From the NCBI RefSeq assembly GCF_029278605.1, contig NZ_CP119572.1:744001-808000 (forward strand): DNA of 64,000 bases. The letters run 5' to 3'. The stretch comes from Cupriavidus sp. WKF15. GTDB lineage: Bacteria; Pseudomonadota; Gammaproteobacteria; Burkholderiales; Burkholderiaceae. Of this stretch, positions 42,973-51,423 are shown in pieces. The position numbers and the translations under genes are program-made. The notes under the pieces are model-generated. The model worked only from the letters and a program-made list of their open reading frames with translations, did not search any database and had not been told where the DNA came from. Position 1 is the first letter of the stretch. Every line of letters starts with the position of its first letter.

Positions 42973-44391
42973 TCAACTCGCCGCGCGCTGGTCCATGGAC
43001 CAACGATGGTGACTGCTGGCGGGCGGCATGCCTTCTGCAGAGGTCCGCAGCCCGTAGTAGGCTTGCCACGCGGCCACCAGTCCCTCTTCAGTGACTTGCG
43101 GCGCATGGCCGTGATAGCGCACGCCCGACGCGACCAGGCGCAGCAGGTCGCGCGGCAGGCAGGCCAGCAGCGGCGTGTCGCTCTCGTAATGCAGGCTGTC
43201 GACCAGGAAGTTGAAGACGGTGTCGGCGCTGCTCAGCCCGAAATCGGCGGCGGTGCGCTGGTACACCTCGCGGTAGTCATCGACCGACAGCGGTCCCACG
43301 TACAGTTTGCTGCCGAGCCTGCGCAGGAATGCGTCGTCGCCGAGCGCCGACGGCTCGAGGTTCGTGGAGAAGATCGGCCACACGTCGAAGGGCACCGAGA
43401 AGCGCACTCCGGTCTGCAGCGTGAACATGTCGACGGAGCGGTCCAGCGGCACGATCCAGCGGTTGAGGAGGTCATCGACACCAACCAGCTGCCGGCCCAG
43501 GTCATCGACGATGTAGATGCCGTTGTTGGCTTTCATGTGCGGTGGCGCCTGATAGAAGCCGGCGATGCGGTCGTAGCGCAGATCCAGCGTGGCCAGCGTG
43601 AGCTCGCCGCCGGACAGCACCACCGGACGGTGGCACAAGACCCAGCGACGGTCCAGCGACCGGCGTGCCAGCGAGGCTTCGCTGTCGCTGAAAGGCACAT
43701 GCACCAGGGGGTCGAAGACCTGGATGATTTCGCCTGCCACGGTGATCGCATGCGGCACCGGCACTGCGCCCGGCAGCAGCATGCCAAGGCGCTGGGCGAG
43801 ATAGGTCTTGCCGCTGCCGGGGGGGCCGTAGATCATCAGCGCGCGGCAAGTGTTGAGCGCCATGCCGATCGCGTCCAGCAGATGGACCGGGATCACCAGG
43901 TCATGGAAGGCCGCGGTGACATCGGCCTTGTTGACGGAGCCGTGACTGACGGAGTGGTGCTTGACGGCTTCGATGTAGGCATCGAGCGTGACCGGGGCCG
44001 GGCCGTTGTAGCTGCAGCGCGCGGACGCCTCGGCGGCGCGCGTGTACCCGGCATCGGTGAGGCGGAAGCGGACATCGAGGTCGCTGGCGCCACGATGCGC
44101 GATCTCGAGCAAGCGTTCGCGTACCGCGACCGTGGCGACTTCGTTGACCACTGTTGCCGGAAGCTTGAGCGTGTCGGTCAGCGTGGACAGCGTCGCGGTG
44201 CGGTGCAGGTATGCGGCCTTCATCAACAGCCCGAGCAGCTGCGCGACTTCCAGCCCGGTATCGGCGATGGTACGCGGAAGCACATGCCAGGGCGGAAGCG
44301 ATGCCGCGCCATGGTCGGCATTGGCGCTCCGGATAGCCGTGACGGGCTCGAGAAGCCTTGGTGTGTGGCCCGTGTCGTGATGCTCGTTCAT
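42973..44391 (-). CDS. AAA+ ATPase of the tad locus
   Basis: A 472-residue protein. The N-terminal about 150 residues include a winged-helix-like part (LSTLTDTLKLPATVVNEVATVAVRERLLEI). The ATPase core has Walker A MIYGPPGSGKTYLAQ near 185, a Walker B-like segment NNGIYIVDDLGRQLVG, and a sensor-like FSTNLEPSALGDDAFLRRLG with the arginine finger. This is not TadA; it resembles MoxR-type or dynein-like remodelling ATPases. Its place between the prepilin peptidase and rcpC suggests a specific role in pilus assembly or control. I know of similar genes in tad loci of Burkholderiaceae but of no assigned function. Confidence 0.8.
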   Translation of the reverse strand: MNEHHDTGHTPRLLEPVTAIRSANADHGAASLPPWHVLPRTIADTGLEVAQLLGLLMKAAYLHRTATLSTLTDTLKLPATVVNEVATVAVRERLLEIAHRGASDLDVRFRLTDAGYTRAAEASARCSYNGPAPVTLDAYIEAVKHHSVSHGSVNKADVTAAFHDLVIPVHLLDAIGMALNTCRALMIYGPPGSGKTYLAQRLGMLLPGAVPVPHAITVAGEIIQVFDPLVHVPFSDSEASLARRSLDRRWVLCHRPVVLSGGELTLATLDLRYDRIAGFYQAPPHMKANNGIYIVDDLGRQLVGVDDLLNRWIVPLDRSVDMFTLQTGVRFSVPFDVWPIFSTNLEPSALGDDAFLRRLGSKLYVGPLSVDDYREVYQRTAADFGLSSADTVFNFLVDSLHYESDTPLLACLPRDLLRLVASGVRYHGHAPQVTEEGLVAAWQAYYGLRTSAEGMPPASSHHRWSMDQRAAS

Positions 44392-44461
44392 TGCCGCCCC
44401 CCTGAAAGCTCGATGTCGTTATCGCTAACGCGCATGTATGGCGTGAAAGCCTCTATAGGTG

Positions 44462-44968
44462 TCAGGTACTCATGAAAAGCGTGATGACTGTGCCAGCGGC
44501 GATGGCGACGCCATAGGGCAGGGAGCCGACGGAATGTGCAGGGCTTCCTGTGCTGCCAATGCCGACCACGTTGTGAAACAGCTGCGCGCCTTTCCCGTTC
44601 CGTACGGCGACCGATATGCCCCAGAGGCCGCCCAGTACGAACGTCAGCAGTGCAATGCGCAAGGCCATGCCGGAACCCAGCCAGGCGCCGACGGCTGTCA
44701 TCAGCTTGACGTCGCCGGCGGCCATGCCGCGCAGCATGTAGAACGGCAGGAGGAGGACGAAGCCTGTCAGCCAGCCCATCGTCCACGCAAGGATTCCAGT
44801 GCCAAGGCCATGGACATAGATGTTGGCCGCGCACGCAAGCAACCATGCACCGAACGTCAGCCAGTTCGGAATGCGGCGCCGCTGGATATCCGACGCAGCC
44901 GCCATCAGCACGATCGCAATCACGCTCGGGCCAACAAACGGCGCTTGGGGTGCGAGTTCAAGGGGCAT
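44462..44968 (-). CDS. tadV: Flp prepilin peptidase TadV/CpaA
   Basis: A 168-residue type IV leader peptidase of the short TadV type. The two catalytic aspartates are in MAAASDIQRRRIPNW and RGMAAGDVKLMTAVG, and four to five membrane helices are predicted. It lacks the N-methylase domain of PilD. It should process the two Flp pilins just upstream and the TadE-like proteins at 32929 and 33413. It lies 28 bases after the second pilin gene. Confidence 0.95.
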   Translation of the reverse strand: MPLELAPQAPFVGPSVIAIVLMAAASDIQRRRIPNWLTFGAWLLACAANIYVHGLGTGILAWTMGWLTGFVLLLPFYMLRGMAAGDVKLMTAVGAWLGSGMALRIALLTFVLGGLWGISVAVRNGKGAQLFHNVVGIGSTGSPAHSVGSLPYGVAIAAGTVITLFMST

Positions 44969-44996
44969 GATTCTTTGTCCGCATTGGTTTGATCGA

Positions 44997-45170
44997 TCAC
45001 GGCATGGATGAGGCGACCCTGTCGAACAGGTCGCGGACCGTTTGTCCGACTGACGTGACCGCGGCGAGGATCACCAGTGCAATGAGCATGGCGATCAGGG
45101 CGTATTCGATTGCCGTCACTGCGTCTTCGCCCCGAATGAATGCATGCACGCCTGCAAACTTACTGATCAT
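44997..45170 (-). CDS. flp: Flp-type pilin, second copy (Ala at -1)
   Basis: A 57-residue class IVb (Flp) prepilin: a short charged leader, then EDA^VTAIEYALIAMLIALVIL with the conserved Glu at +5 and Tyr at +6, then a short tail (DRVASSMP). The residue before the expected cleavage point is Ala instead of the usual Gly. Whether TadV still cleaves it is open. ATG 45170 follows GGAGAACCGTC. It is 164 bases downstream of the first pilin gene and 28 before tadV. Confidence 0.9.
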   Translation of the reverse strand: MISKFAGVHAFIRGEDAVTAIEYALIAMLIALVILAAVTSVGQTVRDLFDRVASSMP

Positions 45171-45334
45171 GACGGTTCTCCGGTGGCGCCGACGCGTTTG
45201 CTTCGCGACGGTCCACAAGGGTCTCTGCATTGCCTGGCAGTGTCGCCGCAGGCCCTGTCTACAATCCAACCCTGGTATCAGGTGCGCGACCGGAGCTCAT
45301 GGCTCTGGGCGCCGATCGCGCACGCTGCAAGCGC

Positions 45335-45514
45335 TTAGGCCGTGACCAGGGCGCTCTGGATCTTGTCGAAGACCGTGCTCAGGTTTTGACCGACAAGCTT
45401 CGCGCCGGCAATGATCAGAAGGGCGATCAGTGCGGCGATAAGGCCGTACTCGATGGCGGTGACGCCATCTTCTTCAACGAAGAAACGCTTGGTGTTGTCG
45501 ATGAGTTTTTGCAT
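45335..45514 (-). CDS. flp: Flp-type major pilin
   Basis: A 59-residue Flp prepilin (ATG 45514, TAA 45335-45337). The leader is followed by EEDG^VTAIEYGLIAALIALLII with Gly at -1, Glu at +5 and Tyr at +6, the canonical Flp site, and a tail of about 20 residues. It is first in the main tad operon and has a good ribosome site (GAAGGAG), as expected for the abundant subunit of the adhesive, bundle-forming pilus. Confidence 0.95.
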   Translation of the reverse strand: MQKLIDNTKRFFVEEDGVTAIEYGLIAALIALLIIAGAKLVGQNLSTVFDKIQSALVTA

Positions 45515-46517
45515 GACAATCTCCTTCGGTTAAGGGCACTTCTGTTACGGGATGGACAAGCTGAGGAGACGGCGGACAAATGGCGGGCCGCAGGTGGCGC
45601 AATCGTGAAACGGCCACTGGCCGCCCCGAATCCGCTGTGGCATTTGCTCAGCGGAGCCTGGTGCGTCAGGCGAACAGTGGTCTATGACGCGTTGCGCACG
45701 GTTCCTGGCATTGCAGATGTGGAAGCATGCTGCAGATGCAAAGGCGATCTTTGCCCACGATGCGATAGCTTCGCGGGATCGAATGCGCCGGGCATTGGTT
45801 TGATGTGCTTCCAGCATTTGCGAATACCTCAGTTCCCCGTTTCTGATCGGCCTTCTCTTCCCGTTACCGGGTAGCGCGCCTTTTTCTAAGCATCCCGGCT
45901 GGACGGTGCAGTTCCACGCTGGGTACGGACTCCATCGCAAAAGCTGGGCCACCCTTGCTGAAAGGCTTGATCCATAAGGGATTTCAGCCGCCTCGGGATC
46001 CGGGGGGCGTGTGGCTGGCGGCCACGGCCATGCCAGCGTTTCTGAGGAGAATCGTGCTTCTTTCCGCGATCGCGGCGGCGGTGTAAATCACCATGATGGG
46101 ATCTCGGTCGGACGGCCGCCAAAAGTATGAGTCGCCACACTCCTTTTGGATGGCCTTATCCGCGTCCCGTCGCGCTGCGCAGGGCCAAGGGCGTAGAGCC
46201 TGGCAGCCAGTGCGCGCGCTACCAGCGTTTCAGTCTGGAAACGACCGGCTTCGCGAACCGGACTCGATCTCCGGCAGTCTCGTGCGGTTCGACAAGAAAG
46301 CGCGTGGGGGCTGGCGTGCGGACAGGCGTTCAGGATTGAAACGTACGTAAATCGGGGGCCTGAAGGCGTCTGTCCGGCGGTCCTTCACTGCTTGTCTATT
46401 TGCCACGTGCTGACAAGAATATAACGGCGTGTTGCGTGCCTCTCTGCTTTGCGAGGCGTACGCCGTTAGTCAGCCATTACGCATTGGCACAAGAGAGAAC
46501 CAGGGGAAGGGGAGGCG
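45515..46517. other. 1-kb intergenic region between the tad operon and the glycosylation genes
   Basis: No supported gene. It must hold the promoters of the pilin operon (minus) and of the GT87-like gene (plus). Short open frames around 46093-46350 have no family features and weak starts. I looked for sigma-54 elements (GG-N10-GC) near both starts because a sigma-54 activator is nearby, and found no convincing one. Base composition is less GC-skewed than in the flanking genes, which fits non-coding DNA. Confidence 0.5.
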
Positions 46518-47765
46518 ATGAGCAACATGGACCATGGCTCGACGGCAATACTGGAAGCGCCGGCGTCCAGGCATTGGCTGAATCTGGAGCGCGTGCGCTT
46601 TTACAGCCTTTCCATGTTGTTGGTCTATCTGGTGTTTATGGTCTTGTGGGCTTGGGAAAGCAAGGGCTTCACATCGGACAGAGTCGTACGTCCTGGCGGC
46701 GACTATTCCGTCTTCTGGAGCGCGTCGTACCTGGTGCTGAAGCACAGTGCGGCGCAGGTATATGACTATGCTTCGCTGAAGCCCGTGATCATGGCCTTCG
46801 GAGCGGTCAAGGGCGATGGAAATTTCTATCTGCCCTGGCTTTACCCACCGACCTACTTATTGCTGGTCTTGCCGCTGTCGCTGTTGCCGTTCGCCGTGAG
46901 CTACGTGCTCTTTATTTTCGGTACGGCAGCGATCTATGTCACCGCGTTATTCCGGATCCTTGATCTTGAAGACGTGCCGCGCCACCTGTTGTGGCTGCCG
47001 GTGATCGCGTTTCCCGGTGTGCTGGAAGCAGCGATGATCGGCCAGAATGCCTTGCTGACCGCCGGAATCGCGGCATGGTCGCTCATCCAGCTAAGACGTC
47101 GTCCGGTGGTGGCCGGCATGTTGATCGGCGTGTTAAGCGTAAAGCCTCAGCTGGCAATCGTGTTTCCCATTGCGATGATTGCTGCCGGGGAATGGAAACC
47201 CTTTTTCGTGGCAGCGGCGACAGCGTTGACGATGGCTGCGCTGAGCATCGTGCTATTTGGCTGGCAACCATTTTCGGTATTCCTTGCGGATGGCCGTTCT
47301 GTCGCGGCGCATGTGCTGGAGCAGGGAGAACGTGGGTGGTTTTCCAGCCCAACCGTATTTGCCATGATGCGCACTTTCGGCGCTTCGGTGCCAGCAGCCT
47401 ACGTTGCGCAGCTGATTTCGGCCGCCTTCGGGATAGTCGTGCTGGTCAAGGTCTGGCGAGGTCAGACGCCGATGGCGCTGCGCGTCGCGGTGGTTGCGGC
47501 GGCCACTGTTCTCATCACGCCTTACCTTTGGTTTTATGAGCTGACCTGGCTCGGCATCGCGATCGCCGGCATGACCGTCGATTGCGTGCGGCGCGGATGG
47601 ATGACAGGGGAGCGGGAGCTGCTGGCGGCAGCATGGCTTCTGCCATTCTTCCTGGGGCTGAACCGACTGGCTGAAGTGCCTCAGTTCGGCCCGGTCGTGA
47701 CGTTGCTGCTCATGGCCGCCATTCTCCGCAGGGCCAGACAAGGCATTCCAGAACCAGGACGATAA
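46518..47765 (+). CDS. GT87-like (DUF2029) polyprenol-linked mannosyltransferase
   Basis: A 415-residue protein with about ten hydrophobic segments. GGDYSVFWSASYLVL with an early Asp, then the loop NFYLPWLYPPTYLLLVLPLSLLPF, and GVLSVKPQLAIVFPIAM match the GT87/DUF2029 family. These are GT-C enzymes that use a polyprenyl-phosphate sugar donor at the outer face of the inner membrane. The GtrB-like transferase downstream could supply this donor. ATG 46518 follows GGGGAGGCG. The acceptor is unknown. Confidence 0.85.
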   Translation: MSNMDHGSTAILEAPASRHWLNLERVRFYSLSMLLVYLVFMVLWAWESKGFTSDRVVRPGGDYSVFWSASYLVLKHSAAQVYDYASLKPVIMAFGAVKGDGNFYLPWLYPPTYLLLVLPLSLLPFAVSYVLFIFGTAAIYVTALFRILDLEDVPRHLLWLPVIAFPGVLEAAMIGQNALLTAGIAAWSLIQLRRRPVVAGMLIGVLSVKPQLAIVFPIAMIAAGEWKPFFVAAATALTMAALSIVLFGWQPFSVFLADGRSVAAHVLEQGERGWFSSPTVFAMMRTFGASVPAAYVAQLISAAFGIVVLVKVWRGQTPMALRVAVVAAATVLITPYLWFYELTWLGIAIAGMTVDCVRRGWMTGERELLAAAWLLPFFLGLNRLAEVPQFGPVVTLLLMAAILRRARQGIPEPGR

Positions 47766-47847
47766 GTCCTGGCAAAAAAATATAGCGCACAAGAGCGCAT
47801 TCGCTTGCGGTAGTTGCCGAGCGCAGCGCCGCGCAGGGGAGAGAATC

Positions 47848-48870
47848 ATGTCGGGTGCTTACGATTTCGGAATGCTTTCCCTCGTTGTGCCTTGCTACAA
47901 CGAGTCCGCGAGCATCGCAAAATTCTTCGATTGCGTGGTGCCGATCCTGGAATCCATCGACCGGATGCGCTTCGAGATCGTGGTGGTGAACGACGGCAGC
48001 TCGGACGACACGCTCGAGCAGCTGCTTGCCTATGGTCGCCGCGACGAGCGCGTGCGCGTAGTGGACCTGACGCGCAATTTTGGCAAGGAAGCCGCATTGA
48101 CCGCCGGACTCGACGAAGCCCTCGGCGACGCCGTGATCCCCATGGACGTGGACCTGCAGGATCCACCCTCGCTGATCCCCGAGCTTGTCGCGCGCTGGCG
48201 CGAGGGCGCGGAAGTCGTGCTGGCGCAACGGAGCAGCCGCCAGTGCGATTCCTGGCTCAAGCGCGTGACGGCGGCCAGCTATTACCGCATCCACAACCAG
48301 TTGTCCGATCTGAAGCTGCCTGTGAACGTGGGCGACTTTCGCCTGATGGACCGCGTGGTGGTCAACGCGCTCAAGCAGTTGCCGGAGCGTCATCGCTTCA
48401 TGAAAGGCCTGTTCGCCTGGGTCGGCTACAAGACGGCCATCGTCCGTTACGAGCGCGAGTCGCGCAGCGCAGGCCATTCGAAGTTCTCGGGCTGGCGCCT
48501 GTGGAACCTTGCTCTCGAGGGCATCACCAGCTTCAGCACGCTTCCGCTGCGCAGCTGGACCTATATCGGGCTGCTGATCGCCTTCAGCGCATTTATTTAC
48601 GGCACCTTCATCGTGGCGCGGACGCTGATCTTCGGGGTAGATGTTCCCGGCTATGCATCGCTGCTTTCCGTCGTGCTGTTCCTGGGCGGTATCCAGCTGA
48701 TCGGACTTGGCGTGGTCGGCGAGTATATCGGCCGGATCTATGACGAAGCGAAGGGGCGGCCCATCTACCTGGTGCGACGCCGCTACCAGGAGCTTGGCCA
48801 GGACCGGCTGCTGGCCTCGGGACGGCGGGTCATCCGGCTGGAACGCGGGCACGCCGGCAAAGGCCGCTGA
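47848..48870 (+). CDS. GtrB-like family 2 glycosyltransferase (polyprenyl-phosphate sugar synthase)
   Basis: A 340-residue protein. The GT2 catalytic domain has LVVPCYNESASIAKFF, VVVNDGSSDDTLEQL, and the DXD-like MDVDLQDPPSLIPEL. Two C-terminal membrane helices (around SLLSVVLFLGGIQLIGLGVVGEYIGRIYDE) give the DPMS/GtrB/ArnC-type layout. It makes an undecaprenyl-phosphate sugar on the cytoplasmic face. Starts 82 bases after the GT87-like gene, with GGGGAGAGAATC before the ATG. Together with GtrA (48903) and the GT87-like enzyme it forms a lipid-carrier glycosylation set. Confidence 0.92.
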   Translation: MSGAYDFGMLSLVVPCYNESASIAKFFDCVVPILESIDRMRFEIVVVNDGSSDDTLEQLLAYGRRDERVRVVDLTRNFGKEAALTAGLDEALGDAVIPMDVDLQDPPSLIPELVARWREGAEVVLAQRSSRQCDSWLKRVTAASYYRIHNQLSDLKLPVNVGDFRLMDRVVVNALKQLPERHRFMKGLFAWVGYKTAIVRYERESRSAGHSKFSGWRLWNLALEGITSFSTLPLRSWTYIGLLIAFSAFIYGTFIVARTLIFGVDVPGYASLLSVVLFLGGIQLIGLGVVGEYIGRIYDEAKGRPIYLVRRRYQELGQDRLLASGRRVIRLERGHAGKGR

Positions 48871-48902
48871 TGTCGGGCTCCGACCTCCATGCAGGGGCCG
48901 AA

Positions 48903-49292
48903 CTATTTCCGATAGGTCCAGCTCCGATGCGCAAGATAGGTGAAGGCTGGCACCGTCACCACGACGCAGGCGATTCCTGTCCAGTAGCTGGCTCCCAGCA
49001 CCTGCGCGGTCCAGGAAATGCCCATGGTCAGGCCCAGCCCGAGCAGCGATACGCCGGCAAAGCGGCCCAGCGTCCGGTGGTGCAGCCGGGATGAGAAGCT
49101 CCACAGGGTGTTGAGAAGATAGGAGCAGCCGGTCGCGCACACAAACGCCACGCTGTTCGCCGTGACCGGTGCAATCCCCATGGCACTGACCAGCGTTGCC
49201 GTGACGGCGACATGGACGCCGGTCGAGCCGGCCCCTGCTGCCAGGAAGCGTGCGACCTGACGGACCTCGTCCGTCCCGTCAACGGCGCTCAC
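48903..49292 (-). CDS. GtrA-family flippase-like membrane protein
   Basis: A 129-residue protein with four membrane helices, starting near QVARFLAAGAGSTGVHVAVTATL and ending YLAHRSWTYRK, the GtrA pattern. It is thought to flip the polyprenyl-linked sugar made by GtrB-type enzymes. The start is GTG 49292, which overlaps the TGA of the methyltransferase gene (GTGA), so translational coupling is likely. It converges on the GtrB-like gene with a 32-bp gap, an unusual opposite orientation for partners. Confidence 0.88.
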   Translation of the reverse strand: MSAVDGTDEVRQVARFLAAGAGSTGVHVAVTATLVSAMGIAPVTANSVAFVCATGCSYLLNTLWSFSSRLHHRTLGRFAGVSLLGLGLTMGISWTAQVLGASYWTGIACVVVTVPAFTYLAHRSWTYRK

Positions 49293-50023
49293 GATGCGCG
49301 TACGATGGCCATCAGCGAAATACCGAACGGCAGCGAGGCGCGCGCCAGCCAATGGCGTTCCGTGCTGAACAGTGCGTGCAGCGCGTTGTTGATCGACTGG
49401 GGCGGAATGCCGGCACCGCTTGCTTTCTCGCTGCCGCGTAGCTGGTCGCTGAGTCGGGCGGTGACTGCCAACGGAGACAGAAGGGTATTGAAGTAGGTGA
49501 TGCGCTCCAGGTGCAGGCCGCAACAGCTGACCAGTGCTTGCAGCGATCCCTTGCTGTAGCGCCGCTGGTGATGCAGGAAGACATCGTGGCGGCTCCACAG
49601 CCATTGGTATGCGGGCACGGTGATCAGTACCGCGCCGCCCGGCTTGAGCATCTTCGCCGCGCAGTCCAGTGCCCCGTCATCGTCGGCAATGTGTTCCAGG
49701 CAATCCAGCAGGCAAACCAGGTCAAAGCTGCCTTCCGGAAACGGCATATCGTCCGGGCACCGGCCGCTGCGGATGTCATAGATGCCGCCGGTCTTTTCGC
49801 GTGCCAGCTGCAATGCAGTGCCATCCATCTCCACGGCGCTCACTGTGCCGAATTGCGAAAGCATGGCAAGGTTGCCGCCGGTACCCGCCCCGATTTCCAG
49901 GATGGACGCGTCGTCGGGAAGTGCCAGGCCGGCGAGGACGGTCGCGAGAATGTCGCGCCGCCCGCGGAACCACCAGTGGCCGGCTTCAGTGTCGGCCATT
50001 TCAAGGTAGGCATCAGGAGACAT
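49289..50023 (-). CDS. Class I SAM-dependent methyltransferase
   Basis: A 244-residue methyltransferase with motif I ILEIGAGTGGNLAML near residue 42, Asp/Glu motif II (VSAVEMDG) and FDLVCLLDCLEHIADDDGAL. It begins with DTEAGHWWFRGRRDIL, the WWFRGRR pattern common in methyltransferases of polysaccharide loci. The substrate is probably a glycan or lipid intermediate. ATG 50023 follows GAGGAATCGTCC. It is coupled to gtrA and follows the sigma-54 activator gene by 26 bases, so the three may be one transcript. Confidence 0.9.
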   Translation of the reverse strand: MSPDAYLEMADTEAGHWWFRGRRDILATVLAGLALPDDASILEIGAGTGGNLAMLSQFGTVSAVEMDGTALQLAREKTGGIYDIRSGRCPDDMPFPEGSFDLVCLLDCLEHIADDDGALDCAAKMLKPGGAVLITVPAYQWLWSRHDVFLHHQRRYSKGSLQALVSCCGLHLERITYFNTLLSPLAVTARLSDQLRGSEKASGAGIPPQSINNALHALFSTERHWLARASLPFGISLMAIVRAS

Positions 50024-50049
50024 GGACGATTCCTCGGAGGTCGGTAAGG

Positions 50050-51423
50050 TCAGCCCTGCACGCATACCAGGCCGAGATCGCCCTTCTTCACCTGCAGCTT
50101 GTAGTCCCGCATCAGCCTGAACAGTGTCACGCGCGAAATCCCGAGTTCTGCCGCGACGTCGATCAGGCGCTCATGGTTGCGCTGAAGCGCCTCCACGATC
50201 GCGCCCTGTTCGGCGGCCTCGCGAATCGCCGCCAGCGTCAGCGGCCGTTGCTCTGCCGGCGTGGCCAGCTCGAGGTCTGCCGGCTGGATTACCCCGTCTT
50301 CACACATCGCCGCAGCATGCCGGATCCGGTTGATCAGCTCGCGCACATTGCCAGGCCAGCTGTGCTGCTGGATCGCGCGTAGCGCGGTCGGCGAGAAGCC
50401 GCGGATGTGGTTCGGCGACTGCTTGCGCACGCCGGCGAGCACATGCTCGGCGAGCAGCATGAGGTCGCTGCCGCGCTCGCGCAACGGTGGCTGGCGCACG
50501 CGCAGCACGCACAGGCGGTGGTACAGGTCGCCGCGGAACCGTTCGGCCGCGATGGCCGCTTCCAGGTCGACATGGGTGGCCGAGATGATGCGTACGTCCA
50601 CCTCGATAGATTCGGTGCCGCCCAGGCGTTCGATCCGGCCAGTTTCCAGGAAGCGCAGCAGGCTGGTCTGGCTTTCCAGCGGCATGTCGCCGATTTCGTC
50701 CAGGAACAGCGTGCCGCCCTGAGCCATTTCGATGCGGCCGAGCTTGCGTTTGGCCGCGCCCGTGAACGCACCACGTTCATAGCCGAACAGTTCCGACATC
50801 AGCAGCGTGGGCGGGATGGCGGCGCAGTTGACGGCGACAAAGGGCTTCTGCGCGCGTTCGCTGGCGCGGTGAATCGCCTGCGCGGCCAATTCCTTGCCCG
50901 TGCCCGATTCGCCCGAGATCAGCACGGGGGTGTCCCAGAGCGAAACCTTCTCGATGCCGCGAAACAGCGCCTGCATGGCCGTGCAGTTGCCGATCATGCC
51001 GTCCGGACGCATGCTGTTCGCCGCCCGCTGCGCAGCGGGCCGCATCTGCGCGATGCCTTGTGCGTGGCCGAGCGAGTGCATCAGCTGCGCCAGATCGAAC
51101 GGCGCGGTGTAGTAGTCGACGAAATAGAGGCCGAGCAGGCGGCGTGCCGCATCGCCGAGCGCGTCGCGGCTGGCGACGATGCCAATCCAGCTCATCAGCG
51201 GATGGGACAGCCAGGGCTCGAAGGACTCCAGCTCAATGTCGCTGAAGCCGCTGTGGACATCGAGCAGGGCGGCAGTGGGCTGTGGATTGTGCGAAAGCGC
51301 TTCGAGGTCATGCAGGCTCGACGCAAAGCTGATCTTCCAGCCGCGTTGCGAGAGAGCCCTGCACAATGTGGCGTCGTGATGCTGCGACAGGTAGAGCAGC
51401 GGACGATTGGCGTAAGTGCTCAT
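50050..51423 (-). CDS. Sigma-54-dependent activator, VpsR-like
   Basis: A 457-residue enhancer-binding protein. The N-terminal 130 residues fit a degenerate receiver domain of the VpsR type (LYFVDYYTAPFDLAQLMHSLGHAQG). The AAA+ core has Walker A GESGTGKE, the sigma-54 contact loop ERGAFTGA, and LDEIGDMPLESQ. The Fis-type HTH at the C-terminus is DVAAELGISRVTLFRLMRDY. Known VpsR-like regulators control exopolysaccharide or biofilm genes and can bind cyclic di-GMP. Its neighbours (GtrA, methyltransferase, GtrB, GT87-like) and the pilus genes fit that theme. ATG 51423 follows GGGGAAATCGC. Confidence 0.9.
   Translation of the reverse strand: MSTYANRPLLYLSQHHDATLCRALSQRGWKISFASSLHDLEALSHNPQPTAALLDVHSGFSDIELESFEPWLSHPLMSWIGIVASRDALGDAARRLLGLYFVDYYTAPFDLAQLMHSLGHAQGIAQMRPAAQRAANSMRPDGMIGNCTAMQALFRGIEKVSLWDTPVLISGESGTGKELAAQAIHRASERAQKPFVAVNCAAIPPTLLMSELFGYERGAFTGAAKRKLGRIEMAQGGTLFLDEIGDMPLESQTSLLRFLETGRIERLGGTESIEVDVRIISATHVDLEAAIAAERFRGDLYHRLCVLRVRQPPLRERGSDLMLLAEHVLAGVRKQSPNHIRGFSPTALRAIQQHSWPGNVRELINRIRHAAAMCEDGVIQPADLELATPAEQRPLTLAAIREAAEQGAIVEALQRNHERLIDVAAELGISRVTLFRLMRDYKLQVKKGDLGLVCVQG

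Noticed and set aside
41305..44475. Long + strand open frame opposite the secretin, RcpC and AAA ATPase genes
   Set aside because: Same shadow effect; the minus strand carries clearly recognisable tad genes over the whole span.
46093..46350. Two overlapping short + strand frames (85 and 70 codons)
   Set aside because: No recognisable domain, no good ribosome site, and an Arg-rich composition typical of shadows.
45515..46517. Sigma-54 (-24/-12) promoters for the pilin operon or the GT87-like gene
   Set aside because: Several TGGC- or TTGC-like pieces were seen, but none has GG and GC at the required 10-base separation.
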